This document shows positions 20,482 through 29,300 of a DNA stretch of 61,420 nt, one piece after another. Source of the DNA: Actinomycetes bacterium (lineage in GTDB: Bacteria; Actinomycetota; Acidimicrobiia; Acidimicrobiales; GCA-2861595); NCBI GenBank assembly GCA_023264975.1, contig JAHFUS010000014.1:1-61420 (forward strand). The letters run 5' to 3'. The translations under genes were made by a program, and so were the position numbers. The notes beneath the pieces were generated by a model. That model was not told the origin of the DNA. It did not search any database and saw only the letters and a list, made by a program, of their open reading frames with translations. Within the stretch, counting starts at the first letter, position 1. Every line of letters starts with the position of its first letter.

Positions 20482-20853
20482 GTGACCGACTCCCTGTTCG
20501 ACGTCGAAGACGATGGCGCCGTGGTGCTGAGGCTCCACGTGCAGCCGGGCGCCGGGCGCACCGCCCTGAACGGGCGGCATGGCGACGCCCTCAAGGTGAA
20601 GGTGGCGGTGCCGCCCGAGCAGGGCCGGGCCAACGAGGCGTGCGTGGAGCTGGTGGCGTCGATCCTCGGGGTGCCCAGGACGCAGGTCGAGCTGGTGAGC
20701 GGGCCTTCCAGCAGAAGCAAGCGGGCCCGGATCACGGGAGTGGAGGCCGACGAGGTGCGCCGCCTGCTGGCGGTCGCGCTGGCCGGTAAGGGCGATGTCG
20801 GACGCGAGCCGCGGATGCCCGGGAATGCCAGGCCCGGCCGAAGCGTTCGCTAG
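20482..20853 (+). CDS. DUF167 / YggU-family protein
   Basis: Small cytosolic protein of the DUF167 family, whose role is unknown. The core LHVQPGAGRTAL ... LKVKVAVPPEQGRANEACVELVASILGV ... VSGPSSRSKRARITG is complete. The last 25 residues are an unrelated basic tail. The start is either ATG 20473 (126 aa) or GTG 20482 (123 aa); I favour GTG because a TACCAT hexamer overlaps the ATG. It is divergent from ileS with a 107-bp gap that should hold promoters for both. Confidence 0.85.
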   Translation: MTDSLFDVEDDGAVVLRLHVQPGAGRTALNGRHGDALKVKVAVPPEQGRANEACVELVASILGVPRTQVELVSGPSSRSKRARITGVEADEVRRLLAVALAGKGDVGREPRMPGNARPGRSVR

Positions 20854-20923
20854 CGAGCATCCGCCCGGTGTCACCGGGAGGAGGCATGGTAAGTTCCCCG
20901 TCCTCTCGACCCCGGAGCCTCGG

Positions 20924-21493
20924 TTGCCCAGATCCACCAAAGCCGTCGACGCCACCAAGGAGCCGGCCAAGAAGGCTGCTCCTGCCGCCGTGAAGGCGAA
21001 GGTCAAGGCCAACGACGCGCCGGCCGAGAAGGCCGCGGCACCCCGGAAAGCAGCGCCCGCCAAGGCGGGAGCGCCGGACAAGGCGCCGGCCGAGAAGGCC
21101 CCCCCGGCGGCCAAGACACCGGTCACCGACAAGTTCTTCCAGGAGCAGGCCGTCCTCCTCCACGAGGAGCGGTCCACCTATGAGGAGCAGGCGGCCGCCC
21201 TGAAGGCCCAGGCCGACCAGATGGCACTGGAGATGGAGCCGGGCGACATCCAGTTCGACGACGAGTCGGGCGAGGGTGGCACGGCCAACATCGACCGCGA
21301 GCGCGACCTCACGCTGTCGGCCCAGGCCCGCCAGGCGGTCGACGAGATCGACCACGCCCTGGCCAAGATCGCCAACGGCACCTACGGCAGGTGCGAGGGC
21401 TGCGGTCAGCCCATCCCCAAGGCCCGGTTGAAGGCGCTGCCGCATGCCCGCCTGTGCGTGGCCTGCAAGAGCGGGGGCCTGTCCCGGCGTTGA
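20924..21493 (+). CDS. DksA/TraR-type C4 zinc-finger protein with Lys/Ala-rich N-terminus
   Basis: 189 aa. The C-terminal half is a DksA/TraR domain: a coiled coil (about 70-140) and a four-cysteine zinc finger, CEGCGQPIP ... LCVACK. DksA-like proteins bind RNA polymerase through the secondary channel. The N-terminal 65 residues are a Lys/Ala/Pro-rich tail not normally seen in DksA. TTG 20924 has GGAG at 20913-20916 and removes an unlikely extension. The stop overlaps the lspA TTG, and this dksA-lspA-rluD order is common in Gram-positives. Confidence 0.85.
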   Translation: MPRSTKAVDATKEPAKKAAPAAVKAKVKANDAPAEKAAAPRKAAPAKAGAPDKAPAEKAPPAAKTPVTDKFFQEQAVLLHEERSTYEEQAAALKAQADQMALEMEPGDIQFDDESGEGGTANIDRERDLTLSAQARQAVDEIDHALAKIANGTYGRCEGCGQPIPKARLKALPHARLCVACKSGGLSRR

Positions 21494-21966
21494 GCCCGCC
21501 CCGCAGGCTCTCGCTCGGGGCAGCGACGGCCGTGGCGGTGGTGGTGGCAGACCAGGTCACCAAGAGCTGGGCACTGAGCGCCCTCGATGACGGGCCCCGC
21601 CATATCGTGTGGACCCTGCGGCTCAACCTGTCGTTCAACTCGGGCGCCGCATTCGGGTTGGGCAAAGGGCTGGCGCCCCTCCTCGTGGTGATCGGCGTGG
21701 TCATGGTGGTGGCGCTGGTGGGCGCCGGCCGCTCGGCCGGGACCTCGGTCACCGCCGTCGTCGCCCTCGGCCTCGTGCTCGGCGGCGCAGTCGGCAACCT
21801 GGCCGACCGACTGCTCCGGGACCACGGCGGATCGGTGGTCGACTTCATCGACCTGCAGTGGTGGCCCGTGTTCAACGTGGCCGACGCCGCCATAACCAGT
21901 GGCGCCGTCCTGCTCGTGCTGGCCACGTCGCTGTCGGACCGGCACAAGAGCAGGGTGGACGCGTGA
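21490..21966 (+). CDS. lspA: Lipoprotein signal peptidase LspA
   Basis: Membrane aspartyl protease that removes signal peptides from lipidated prolipoproteins. 158 aa with four hydrophobic segments. The two catalytic aspartates are D106 (GNLADR) and D132 (FNVADA), and the NxGAAFG motif is at [11 protein letters not shown] 21490 overlaps the upstream stop as TTGA. The end overlaps rluD as GTGA. Confidence 0.95.
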   Translation: MSPPRRLSLGAATAVAVVVADQVTKSWALSALDDGPRHIVWTLRLNLSFNSGAAFGLGKGLAPLLVVIGVVMVVALVGAGRSAGTSVTAVVALGLVLGGAVGNLADRLLRDHGGSVVDFIDLQWWPVFNVADAAITSGAVLLVLATSLSDRHKSRVDA

Positions 21967-22874
21967 GGGAGACGATCCCGGCGGCGCTGGCGGGCGAGCG
22001 GGTCGACAAGGTGGTGGCGCTGCTCACCGGCCTGCCCCGGTCGGAGATCGCCGCGCTGGTGGCGGCCGGCGCCGTGCGGGTGGGCGAGCGCGCCGTGGGG
22101 ACGCGCAGCCGCCGGCTGGCCGAAGGAGACGTCCTCCAGGTCGACATGCCCGAGGCGGCCGCGGTCGAGCCGCTGGCGGCCGAGCCGGCGGTGGCGGTCG
22201 ACGTGGTGCACGAGGACGACCACGTGCTCGTGGTGGACAAGGCGGCCGGCGTGGTCGTCCACCCCGGAGCCGGGCTGGAGAGCGGCACCCTGGCCGCCGG
22301 CCTGCTGGCCCGGTACCCCGAGCTGGCGGGGGTGGGCACCCTCGACCGGCCGGGCATCGTCCACCGCCTCGACAAGGGCACCTCGGGACTGTTGATGGTC
22401 GCCCGCACCAACGAGGCCTACCGGTCCCTCACCGCCCAGCTCAAGGAAAGATCGGTGGGGCGGCGCTACACGGCCATGGTGTGGGGCCGGGTGGAGGCGC
22501 CGGCCGGCCTGGTGGACGCCCCCGTGGGCCGGGCATCGAAGGACCCCACGCGCATGTCCGTGTCGGCCCGGGGCCGGGAGGCAAGGACCCGCTACGAGGT
22601 GGTCGAACGCTTCAGCGAGCCGGCCGGCGCCACCCTGGTCTGGTGCCGGCTGGAGACGGGCCGCACGCACCAGATCCGCGTACACCTGGCCGCCATCGGC
22701 CACCCGGTGCTGGGCGACCGGCGCTACGGGGGCGCCCGCTCGGCCCGTCTGGCGGACCGGCCCTTCCTGCACGCCGCCCAGCTCGCCTTCGACCACCCGG
22801 CCACGGGCGGGCGCCTGTCGTTCGAGTCTCCGCTCCCCGCCGACCTGCAGGCCGTGGCCGACCAGTTCAGCTGA
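21963..22874 (+). CDS. rluD: RluD-family 23S rRNA pseudouridine synthase
   Basis: RluA/RluD-type pseudouridine synthase, probably acting on large-subunit rRNA. 303 aa: an N-terminal S4 RNA-binding domain (about 1-70) and the catalytic domain with [10 protein letters not shown], where D137 is the catalytic aspartate, plus the [10 protein letters not shown] motif. GTG 21963 overlaps the lspA stop. The exact target uridine cannot be told from sequence. Confidence 0.93.
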   Translation: MRETIPAALAGERVDKVVALLTGLPRSEIAALVAAGAVRVGERAVGTRSRRLAEGDVLQVDMPEAAAVEPLAAEPAVAVDVVHEDDHVLVVDKAAGVVVHPGAGLESGTLAAGLLARYPELAGVGTLDRPGIVHRLDKGTSGLLMVARTNEAYRSLTAQLKERSVGRRYTAMVWGRVEAPAGLVDAPVGRASKDPTRMSVSARGREARTRYEVVERFSEPAGATLVWCRLETGRTHQIRVHLAAIGHPVLGDRRYGGARSARLADRPFLHAAQLAFDHPATGGRLSFESPLPADLQAVADQFS

Positions 22875-22902
22875 CCCGTCCGGGCCTCCGGTAACGGCGT
22901 GG

Positions 22903-23352
22903 TCAGACGAGGGGCAGTACGGGGGCGTCGGCGTCGCCCCGGGCGGAGCGCACCATGTCGGCCAGGGTGAACGAGTCGAGGTGGGACCGCATGTGGCGGC
23001 CGACCTCGGCCCACACCGACAGCAGGACGCACTGGCCCTCGTGGTCGCAGGCGCCGTCCTCGTGGGGCCGGCCGAAGTCGCCCGCCACGATGGGGCCGTC
23101 GACGGCGCTGACGATCTCGCCCAGGGTGATCTCGGCCGGGTCCCGGGCCAGCACGTACCCGCCGCCCACGCCCCGCTTGGACCGCACCAGGCCGGCGCCC
23201 TTGAGGGCCAGCAGGATCTGCTCCAGGTAGGGCTGGGGGAGGCCGGTGCGCTCGGCCACATCGCGCACCGACGTGGGGAGGCTGCGCTCGCCATGCAGCG
23301 CCAGCGACAGCAGCGCCCGGCTCGCGTAGTCGCCCCTCGTCGACACCTTCAC
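22903..23352 (-). CDS. Rrf2-family transcriptional regulator
   Basis: Winged-helix repressor or activator of the Rrf2 family (IscR, NsrR, CymR, RsrR). 149 aa. The N-terminal STRGDYASRALLSLAL and the wing SKRGVGGGYVLARDP are typical. Only two cysteines occur in the usual cluster region (CDHEGQC); IscR and NsrR use three. GTG 23352 is the only in-frame start giving the standard N-terminus and is preceded by TACCAT 6 bases away. It is divergent from the phosphodiesterase gene, a possible target. Confidence 0.88.
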   Translation of the reverse strand: MKVSTRGDYASRALLSLALHGERSLPTSVRDVAERTGLPQPYLEQILLALKGAGLVRSKRGVGGGYVLARDPAEITLGEIVSAVDGPIVAGDFGRPHEDGACDHEGQCVLLSVWAEVGRHMRSHLDSFTLADMVRSARGDADAPVLPLV

Positions 23353-23358
23353 GGGTTC

Positions 23359-23412
23359 ATGGTAGGAGCAGTGGGGGCCCAGTCGGGCGGACGAGCGGGC
23401 ACCCCCTATCGT
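23359..23412. promoter_or_regulatory. Divergent promoter region, rrf2 and phosphodiesterase genes
   Basis: On the minus strand TACCAT (23364-23359) stands 6 bases before GTG 23352. On the plus strand TATCGT (23407-23412) stands 6 bases before GTG 23419. Both suggest leaderless starts. The 66-bp gap leaves little room, so one bound regulator could affect both genes. Confidence 0.5.
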
Positions 23413-23418
23413 CGCAGG

Positions 23419-24546
23419 GTGGTCCACATCCGTCCGGAGCCGGTTCTGCCCGCCTATGGCTGCGCCTGCCTCACGTCGATCGTGCCGTCGCTCCTGTCGG
23501 CCGACCCCACCGCCCGGGACTGGATGCCCGAGCCCGTGCGGGCCGCCTCGCAGGTCGTCCTTCTTGTCCTCGACGGCCTGGGCTGGGACCAGTTGCAGGC
23601 CCGCGCCGCCCTGGCGCCGGTGCTGGTGTCGATGGAGGGCGGTTCGATCACGTCGGTGGCGCCCACCACGACGGCCACCGCACTCACGTCGATCAGCACG
23701 GGCCTCCCGCCGGCCCAGCACGGTGTGGTGGGGTACCGGGTCCGCGTCGGCTCCCGTGAGGTCCTCAACGTGCTCCGCTGGACGACCTCGTCGGGCGACG
23801 CCCGCGCCGTGGTGCGGCCCGAGTCGTTCCAGCCCCATCCGCCCTTCGGCGGTACGGGACCGCCCGTGGTCACCCGGGCCGAGTTCGCCGCCACCGGCTT
23901 CACGTCCGCCCACCTCGGCGGCGCCCGGCTCAACGGGTGGCGCCTTCCGTCGGGCCTCGTGGTCGAGGTCCGCCGGTTGCTCGAGGCGGGTGAGCCATTC
24001 GTCTACGCCTACTACGACGGCGTCGACAAGGTCGCCCACGACCGGGGCTTCGGCGACTACTACGACGCCGAGCTGGCCTTCGTCGATCGCATGGTGGGCG
24101 ACCTGGCGGCGGTGCTTCCGCCCGGCGCCGCGCTCGTGGTGACGTCGGACCACGGCCAGGTCGAGGTGACCGGGCCCGGCATCACGCTGGCGCCGGAGCT
24201 GGCGGCCGACGTCGACCTGCTGTCGGGCGAGGGCCGCTTCCGCTGGCTGCACGCCCGACCGGGCACGGCCGCCCGCATGGCCGCCACCGCGGAGCGCCTG
24301 TACGGCGACATGGCGTGGGTGCGCAGCCGCCAGGACATGGTCTACGAGGGCTGGCTCGGCGGTACGCCGTCGCCCGAGATCGAGCACCGGCTGGGCGACG
24401 TCGCCCTCGTGCCGTTCGAGCCCGTCGCCTTCCTCGATCCGTCGGACACGGGCGAGTCGCGCCTGGTGTGCCGGCACGGCTCGCTCACCGCGGCCGAGGT
24501 CCTCGTCCCCCTGCTGGTCAAGAGCGCCCCTGGAGGGGGAGGATGA
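23419..24546 (+). CDS. Type I phosphodiesterase / nucleotide pyrophosphatase family protein
   Basis: Alkaline-phosphatase-superfamily hydrolase, 375 aa. Metal and nucleophile motifs are visible: LVLDGLGWD near residue 52, the TTTATALTSISTG nucleophile segment near 93, YDGVDKVAH and TSDHGQ. Substrate unknown; relatives cleave nucleotide phosphodiesters or phospholipid head groups. No signal peptide is evident, so it is probably cytosolic. The stop overlaps the bpa start (ATGA), so the two are translationally coupled. Confidence 0.82.
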   Translation: MVHIRPEPVLPAYGCACLTSIVPSLLSADPTARDWMPEPVRAASQVVLLVLDGLGWDQLQARAALAPVLVSMEGGSITSVAPTTTATALTSISTGLPPAQHGVVGYRVRVGSREVLNVLRWTTSSGDARAVVRPESFQPHPPFGGTGPPVVTRAEFAATGFTSAHLGGARLNGWRLPSGLVVEVRRLLEAGEPFVYAYYDGVDKVAHDRGFGDYYDAELAFVDRMVGDLAAVLPPGAALVVTSDHGQVEVTGPGITLAPELAADVDLLSGEGRFRWLHARPGTAARMAATAERLYGDMAWVRSRQDMVYEGWLGGTPSPEIEHRLGDVALVPFEPVAFLDPSDTGESRLVCRHGSLTAAEVLVPLLVKSAPGGGG

Positions 24547-25052
24547 CCGCCATGCCGCCCGACTCTGCTGCTGCCGACCTGCCCGAACCCGCTACTCCGG
24601 AGGTCCTCGAGGCCACGGAGGCGGCTCCGGAGGCCACGCCGGTGGAGACGGTGGAGCACCCGGCCAAGGTGATGCGCATCGCCTCGATGATCAAGCAACT
24701 GCTGGAGGAGGTGCGCCACGCCCCCCTCGACGAGGCCGGCCGGGCCCGCCTGCGGGAGATCTACAAGACGTCGGTGCGGGAACTGGCCGACGGCATGTCG
24801 CCCGACCTCCAGGAGGAGCTGGCCCGGGTCACCCTCCCCTTCGCCGACGGCGACACGCCTACCGAGCCCGAGCTCCGCATCGCCCAGGCACAGCTCGTCG
24901 GCTGGCTCGACGGCCTCTTCCACGGCATCCAGGCCACGGTCTTCGCGCAGCAGATGGCCGCCCGCGCCGAGTTCGAACAAGGCCGCCGGGGCCTCCCGCC
25001 CGGCGCCGTCGACGAGGGCATGGCCGCAGGCCGCCCCCCCGGCTACCTGTAG
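24543..25052 (+). CDS. bpa: Bacterial proteasome activator Bpa (PafE)
   Basis: ATP-independent ring activator that docks on the 20S proteasome and feeds it unfolded proteins. 169 aa. The conserved core is almost complete: KVMRIASMIKQLLEEVR, LREIYKTSVRELADG, and RIAQAQLVGWLDGLFHG. It ends in GYL, matching the GQYL-type C-terminal docking peptide that inserts into the 20S ring. Known in actinobacteria with proteasomes, so proteasome genes should exist elsewhere in this genome. ATG 24543 overlaps the upstream stop and follows a GGAGGGGGAGG run. Confidence 0.92.
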   Translation: MTAMPPDSAAADLPEPATPEVLEATEAAPEATPVETVEHPAKVMRIASMIKQLLEEVRHAPLDEAGRARLREIYKTSVRELADGMSPDLQEELARVTLPFADGDTPTEPELRIAQAQLVGWLDGLFHGIQATVFAQQMAARAEFEQGRRGLPPGAVDEGMAAGRPPGYL

Positions 25053-25076
25053 GGCGCCGGCGACCATCCCGGCGCC
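25053..25076 (+). terminator. Probable terminator hairpin after bpa
   Basis: GGCGCCGG (25053-25060) and CCGGCGCC (25069-25076) form a perfect 8-bp stem directly after the bpa stop. No T-run follows, which is common for high-GC actinobacterial terminators. Confidence 0.55.
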
Positions 25077-25088
25077 GGCCCAGAGCCC

Positions 25089-25153
25089 ACCGGTCAGCCG
25101 ATCGGTACCGCGGCGGCCCGTTCCGGCGGACCAGAGCGCCGCCGGCCGGCGGG
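25089..25153 (+). repeat. 65-bp direct repeat, copy 1
   Basis: Perfect 65-bp match to 25184-25248. It begins ACCGGTCAGCCGATCGGTAC and ends in a GC-rich inverted segment. Located between bpa and the AbiEi/DUF559-like gene. Confidence 0.9.
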
Positions 25154-25183
25154 TTCGCAGCCCCGGCTCCGGTCCCACGGCCG

Positions 25184-25248
25184 ACCGGTCAGCCGATCGG
25201 TACCGCGGCGGCCCGTTCCGGCGGACCAGAGCGCCGCCGGCCGGCGGG
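25184..25248 (+). repeat. 65-bp direct repeat, copy 2
   Basis: Identical to copy 1, 95 bases downstream of it (start to start) and 49 bases before the ATG of the following gene. Confidence 0.9.
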
Positions 25249-25297
25249 CGCCGTCCGGGCGATGAGGGTGTCACAGGCGGCTGGGAGACTTGGAGCC

Positions 25298-26215
25298 ATG
25301 GACGCGACCTCGCTGGACCGGATGATGCGGGCGTGGGCCGAGGCCCAACACGGTTTGGTCGGTACGGACCAGCTGCGGGCGGCGGGAATCGGGTCGCGAG
25401 CAGTCCGGCGCCGGGCCGCGTCGGCGGACTGGGAGCGGGTGACCCCCCGTGTCCTGCGCCTCGTGGGCGGGGTGAGGACGGTGGAGCAGCGGGCCATGGT
25501 CGCAGTCCTCGATGTGGGCCGAGGCGCCGTGTCGTCCCACATGACAGCGGCGGCGCTGTGGAGCCTGCCCGGCTTCCAACTCCGGGTGATCGAGGTCAGC
25601 CGCCCCCGGAACGGCTCGGGCCGGTCCACATCCGTCGGCCGCCTTCACCACCCCCGGGCGCTGCCGCCGCACCACTGCACGGTGCATGCCGGCATCCCGG
25701 TGACGACGCTCACCCGCACGGTGGTGGACCTCGGCGGCAGTCTTCACCCGGCCCGGGTCGAGGTGGTCGTGCACGCGGCCGTCCGCCTCGGCGTGTCGTG
25801 GGAGGCGCTGGGCGACATGGTGGCCGAGCTCAGCTCGACCGGCCGCCCCGGGATCGGCGTGGTGCGCCGCCTCGTCAGCGACAACGTTGGCACGAGGCCG
25901 ATGGAAAGCGGGCTCGAGGTGAGGTTCCTTCGGCTCCTGACGGAGGCCGGGCTGCCGGCACCCCGCCGGCAGGTCGACCTCGGCGGCCTCGACTGGGCCG
26001 GACGGGTCGATTTCGTCTATGACGACGCCCGGCTGGTCATGGAGGTCAACGGGAGCCATCACGACGACCCGCTGCAGCGCCGCCGGGACGACCGGCGGAC
26101 GGCGGCCCTCGTGGGCGCTGGGTTCCGGGTGCTCCCGCTTCCCGAGGAGCTCATCAAGCGCTCGCCCGCCGAGGTCGTCCGGCTGGTGGAGGCAGCCCGG
26201 CGCTCTGTCGCATGA
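25298..26215 (+). CDS. Protein with AbiEi-like N-terminal and DUF559/Vsr-like endonuclease C-terminal region
   Basis: 305 aa. The first ~70 residues look like the winged-helix domain of AbiEi-type antitoxins (GLVGTDQLRAAGIGSRAVRRR). The C-terminal ~90 residues fit a DUF559/very-short-patch-repair nuclease fold (RVDFVYDDARLVMEVNGSHH ... RRTAALVGAGFRVL), with D and E-x-N as likely metal ligands. Such proteins are common in actinobacteria with no proven role; no AbiEii toxin partner is adjacent. ATG 25298 gives the usual N-terminus. Repeats lie on both sides, which suggests insertion or duplication of this segment. Confidence 0.75.
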   Translation: MDATSLDRMMRAWAEAQHGLVGTDQLRAAGIGSRAVRRRAASADWERVTPRVLRLVGGVRTVEQRAMVAVLDVGRGAVSSHMTAAALWSLPGFQLRVIEVSRPRNGSGRSTSVGRLHHPRALPPHHCTVHAGIPVTTLTRTVVDLGGSLHPARVEVVVHAAVRLGVSWEALGDMVAELSSTGRPGIGVVRRLVSDNVGTRPMESGLEVRFLRLLTEAGLPAPRRQVDLGGLDWAGRVDFVYDDARLVMEVNGSHHDDPLQRRRDDRRTAALVGAGFRVLPLPEELIKRSPAEVVRLVEAARRSVA

Positions 26216-26217
26216 GC

Positions 26218-26240
26218 ACCGGTCAGCCGATCGGTACCGC
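26218..26240 (+). repeat. Partial third copy of the repeat
   Basis: The first 23 bases of the 65-bp repeat recur exactly, 3 bases after the stop of the preceding gene, then diverge. With the two full copies upstream this brackets the gene at 25298-26215. Confidence 0.85.
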
Positions 26241-26322
26241 CCCGCCCTCGTCCGCTGACCAGTCCCGGGGGGCCTTTCCGGCCGGTTCCCGCCGCGCTAC
26301 CGTGAGACAAACGACACCGGTG

Positions 26323-26328
26323 TAACTT
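26323..26328 (+). promoter_or_regulatory. -10-like TAACTT before dnaE
   Basis: TAACTT overlaps the first base of a DnaA-box-like sequence, 41 bases before the dnaE start codon. No clear -35 is visible. Confidence 0.35.
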
Positions 26329-26351
26329 TGTCCACAGCCTGTTGTGGACAG
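26328..26351. promoter_or_regulatory. Two DnaA-box-like sites in inverted orientation before dnaE
   Basis: TTGTCCACA (26328-26336, plus) equals the DnaA-box consensus reported for Streptomyces. TGTGGACAG (26343-26351) reads CTGTCCACA on the minus strand, one mismatch away. They flank GCCTGT and lie between the candidate -10 and the ribosome-binding site of dnaE. DnaA control of dnaE is inferred. Confidence 0.55.
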
Positions 26352-26368
26352 GCTGAGGAAAGGCGATC

Positions 26369-29300
26369 GTGGCGAGTTCCTTCTCCCACCTCCACGTGCA
26401 CACCGAGTTCTCCATGCTCGACGGTGCCGCCCGGGTGAAGGACGTGATCGCCGCCGCCGCGGCCGACGGGCAGCCCGCCATCGGGATCACCGATCACGGC
26501 AACATGTACGGCGTCTTGGACTTCTACCGGGAGGCCCGGGCCGCCGGCGTCACCCCGGTGATCGGCACCGAGGCGTACATGGCCGCCGAGAGCCGTCACG
26601 AGCGCCCCGTCAGGCGGGGCCGCATGGACGACGGCGGCGGCGAGGACGGCGAGGGCGAGAAGCTCTACTACCACCTCACCCTGCTGGCCGAGACCACCCA
26701 GGGCTACAAGAACCTGCTGAAGCTGTCGAGCGCCGCCTTCCTCGAGGGCTACTACTACAAGCCCCGCCTCGACTGGGAGCTGATGGAGCGGTGGCACGAG
26801 GGCGTCATCGCCACCACCGGCTGCCTCGGCGGCGTTGTGCTCCAGGCCCTGCTCCGGGGCGACATGGCAGGCGCCACCGCCCTCGCCGCCCGGCTGCAGG
26901 ACATCTTCGGCAGGGACGGTCTGTTCGTGGAGATCCAGGACCACGGCCTGGCCAAGCAGCACAAGACCAACCCCATGCTCATCGAGATCGCCCGCACCAT
27001 CGGGGCGCCCCTGCTGGCCACCAACGACAGCCACTACACGTCACGGGGCGATGCGGTGGCCCACGACGCCCTCCTGTGCGTGCAGACGGGCGCCACCCTG
27101 GCCGACGAGAAGCGGTTCCGCTTCGAGGGCGACGAGCACTACCTCAAGTCGGCGGCCGAGATGCGCTCGCTGTTCTCCGACTACCCCGATTCCTGCGACA
27201 ACACGCTCCTCATCGCGGAGCGGGCCCAGGTCGAGATCGAGTTCGGCAACCCCCGGCTGCCCCGCTTCCCGCTGCCCGAGGGGTTCGCCGATGACGACGG
27301 CTACCTGCGCCACATGGCGTACGCCGGCGCCCGTGAGCGCTACGGCAACGAACTGCCCGCCCCTGCCGTCGAGCGGCTCGAGCACGAGCTGAAGATCATC
27401 TCCGACATGGGGTTCTCCGCCTACTTCCTCGTGGTGTGGGACCTCATCCGCCACGCCAGGGAGCGAAAGATCCGGGTCGGGCCGGGCCGCGGGTCCGCGG
27501 CCGGGTGCTGCGTGGCCTACTGCCTGCGCATCGTCGACCTCGACCCGATCCGCTACGACCTGTTGTTCGAGCGCTTTCTCAACCCGGGCCGCAAGCAGAT
27601 GCCCGACATCGACATGGACTTCGACGAGCGGTACCGCGGCGAGATGATCCGCTACGCGGCCGAGCGTTACGGGTCCGACCACGTGGCCAACGTGGTCACC
27701 TTCTCCACCATCAAGGCGCGGGCCGCCGTGCGCGACGCGGCCCGGGTCCTCGGCTACCCGTACATGGTGGGCGACAAGGTGGCCAAGGCCATGCCGGCGC
27801 TCATCATGGGCCGCGACACGCCTCTGGCGGCCTGCCTCGACGAGGTCCCCGGCCACAGCGACGGCTACAAGATGGCGGCCGACCTGCGGACCATGTACGA
27901 GAGCGATCCCGACGCCCGCAAGGTCATCGAGGTCGCACGCGGGCTCGAGGGCCTGCGCCGCCAGGACGGCATCCACGCCGCCGCCGTGGTAATCACCGAC
28001 GAGCCCCTCACCGAGTACCTGCCCATCCAGCGCAAGCCCGATCCCGGCGGCGTGGCCACCGACTCGCCCATCGTCACCCAGTACGAGATGCACGGGGTCG
28101 AGGAGCTCGGCTTGTTGAAGATGGACTTCCTGGGCCTCCGCAACCTCAGCGTGATCGAGCGGGCCCTCGACATCGTGGAGGACACCACCGGCACCCGGCC
28201 CGACATCGACAACGTTCCCCTCGACGACGAGATCACGTTGGAGATGCTGCGCCAGGGCCGTTCCGTCGGGGTGTTCCAGCTGGAGGGCGGCCCCATGCGC
28301 TCGCTGATGCGCTCGCTGGCGCCCACCGCCTTCGACGACGTCGCCGCCCTCGTCGCCCTCTACCGGCCGGGGCCCATGGCGGCCAACATGCACAACGACT
28401 TCGCCGACCGAAAGAACGGGCGCAAGCCGGTGAAGTGCCTCCACCCCGAGCTCGAGGAGATGCTGGCCGACACCCACGGCCTGATGATCTACCAGGAGCA
28501 GGTCATGCGGGTGGCCCAGCGATTCGCCGGCTACTCGCTGGAGGAGGCCGACAACCTCCGCAAGGCGTGCGGCAAGAAGATCCGCGCCCTCATCGCGGCC
28601 GAGCGGGTGAAGTTCGTCGCCGGCTGCGAGGCCAAGGGCTACGGCAGCGACCTCGGCACCAAGCTGTTCGACGACATCGAGCCCTTCGCCGACTACGCGT
28701 TCAACAAGAGCCACTCCTACGGCTACGGCCTGGTGGCGTACCAGACGGCGTGGCTCAAGGCGAACCACCCGGTGGCCTATCTCGCCGCCCTGCTCACATC
28801 GGTGAAGGACGACAAGGACAAGACGGCGGTGTACCTGTCCGAGTGCCGGTCCATGGGCATCAAGGTGCTGGTGCCCGACGTCAACCTGTCGTCATCCGAC
28901 TTCTGCGCCCGGGACGACGCCATCCCGTTCGGCCTGTCCGCCATCCGCAACGTGGGCGAGGGGCTGGTGGAGCGCATCGTGGCCGCGCGGGAGGCGGGCG
29001 GCCCGTTCGGCGACTTCTACGACTTCTGCGAGCGGGTCGACCCCCTCGTGCTCAACAAGCGCTCGGTGGAGTCGCTGGCCAAGGCAGGTGCGTTCGACTC
29101 CCTCGGCCATCCCCGCAAGGGCCTGTGCCAGGTGTTCGAGCAGATCATCGACCGCACCCTGGCGCGCCGGCGCGAGCGCGAACTGGGCGTCATGAGCCTG
29201 TTCGCCGACTTGGGCGGCGGCGACGGCGACGCGGGAGCCGGCGCCGGCGGGGGAGGGTTCGACGACAGCCGGGTACCAGTGCCCGACCTCGAGTTCGACA

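Noticed and set aside
25053-26240. Insertion sequence or integron
   Set aside because: No transposase or integrase, and the repeats are direct and lack target-site duplications that I can see.
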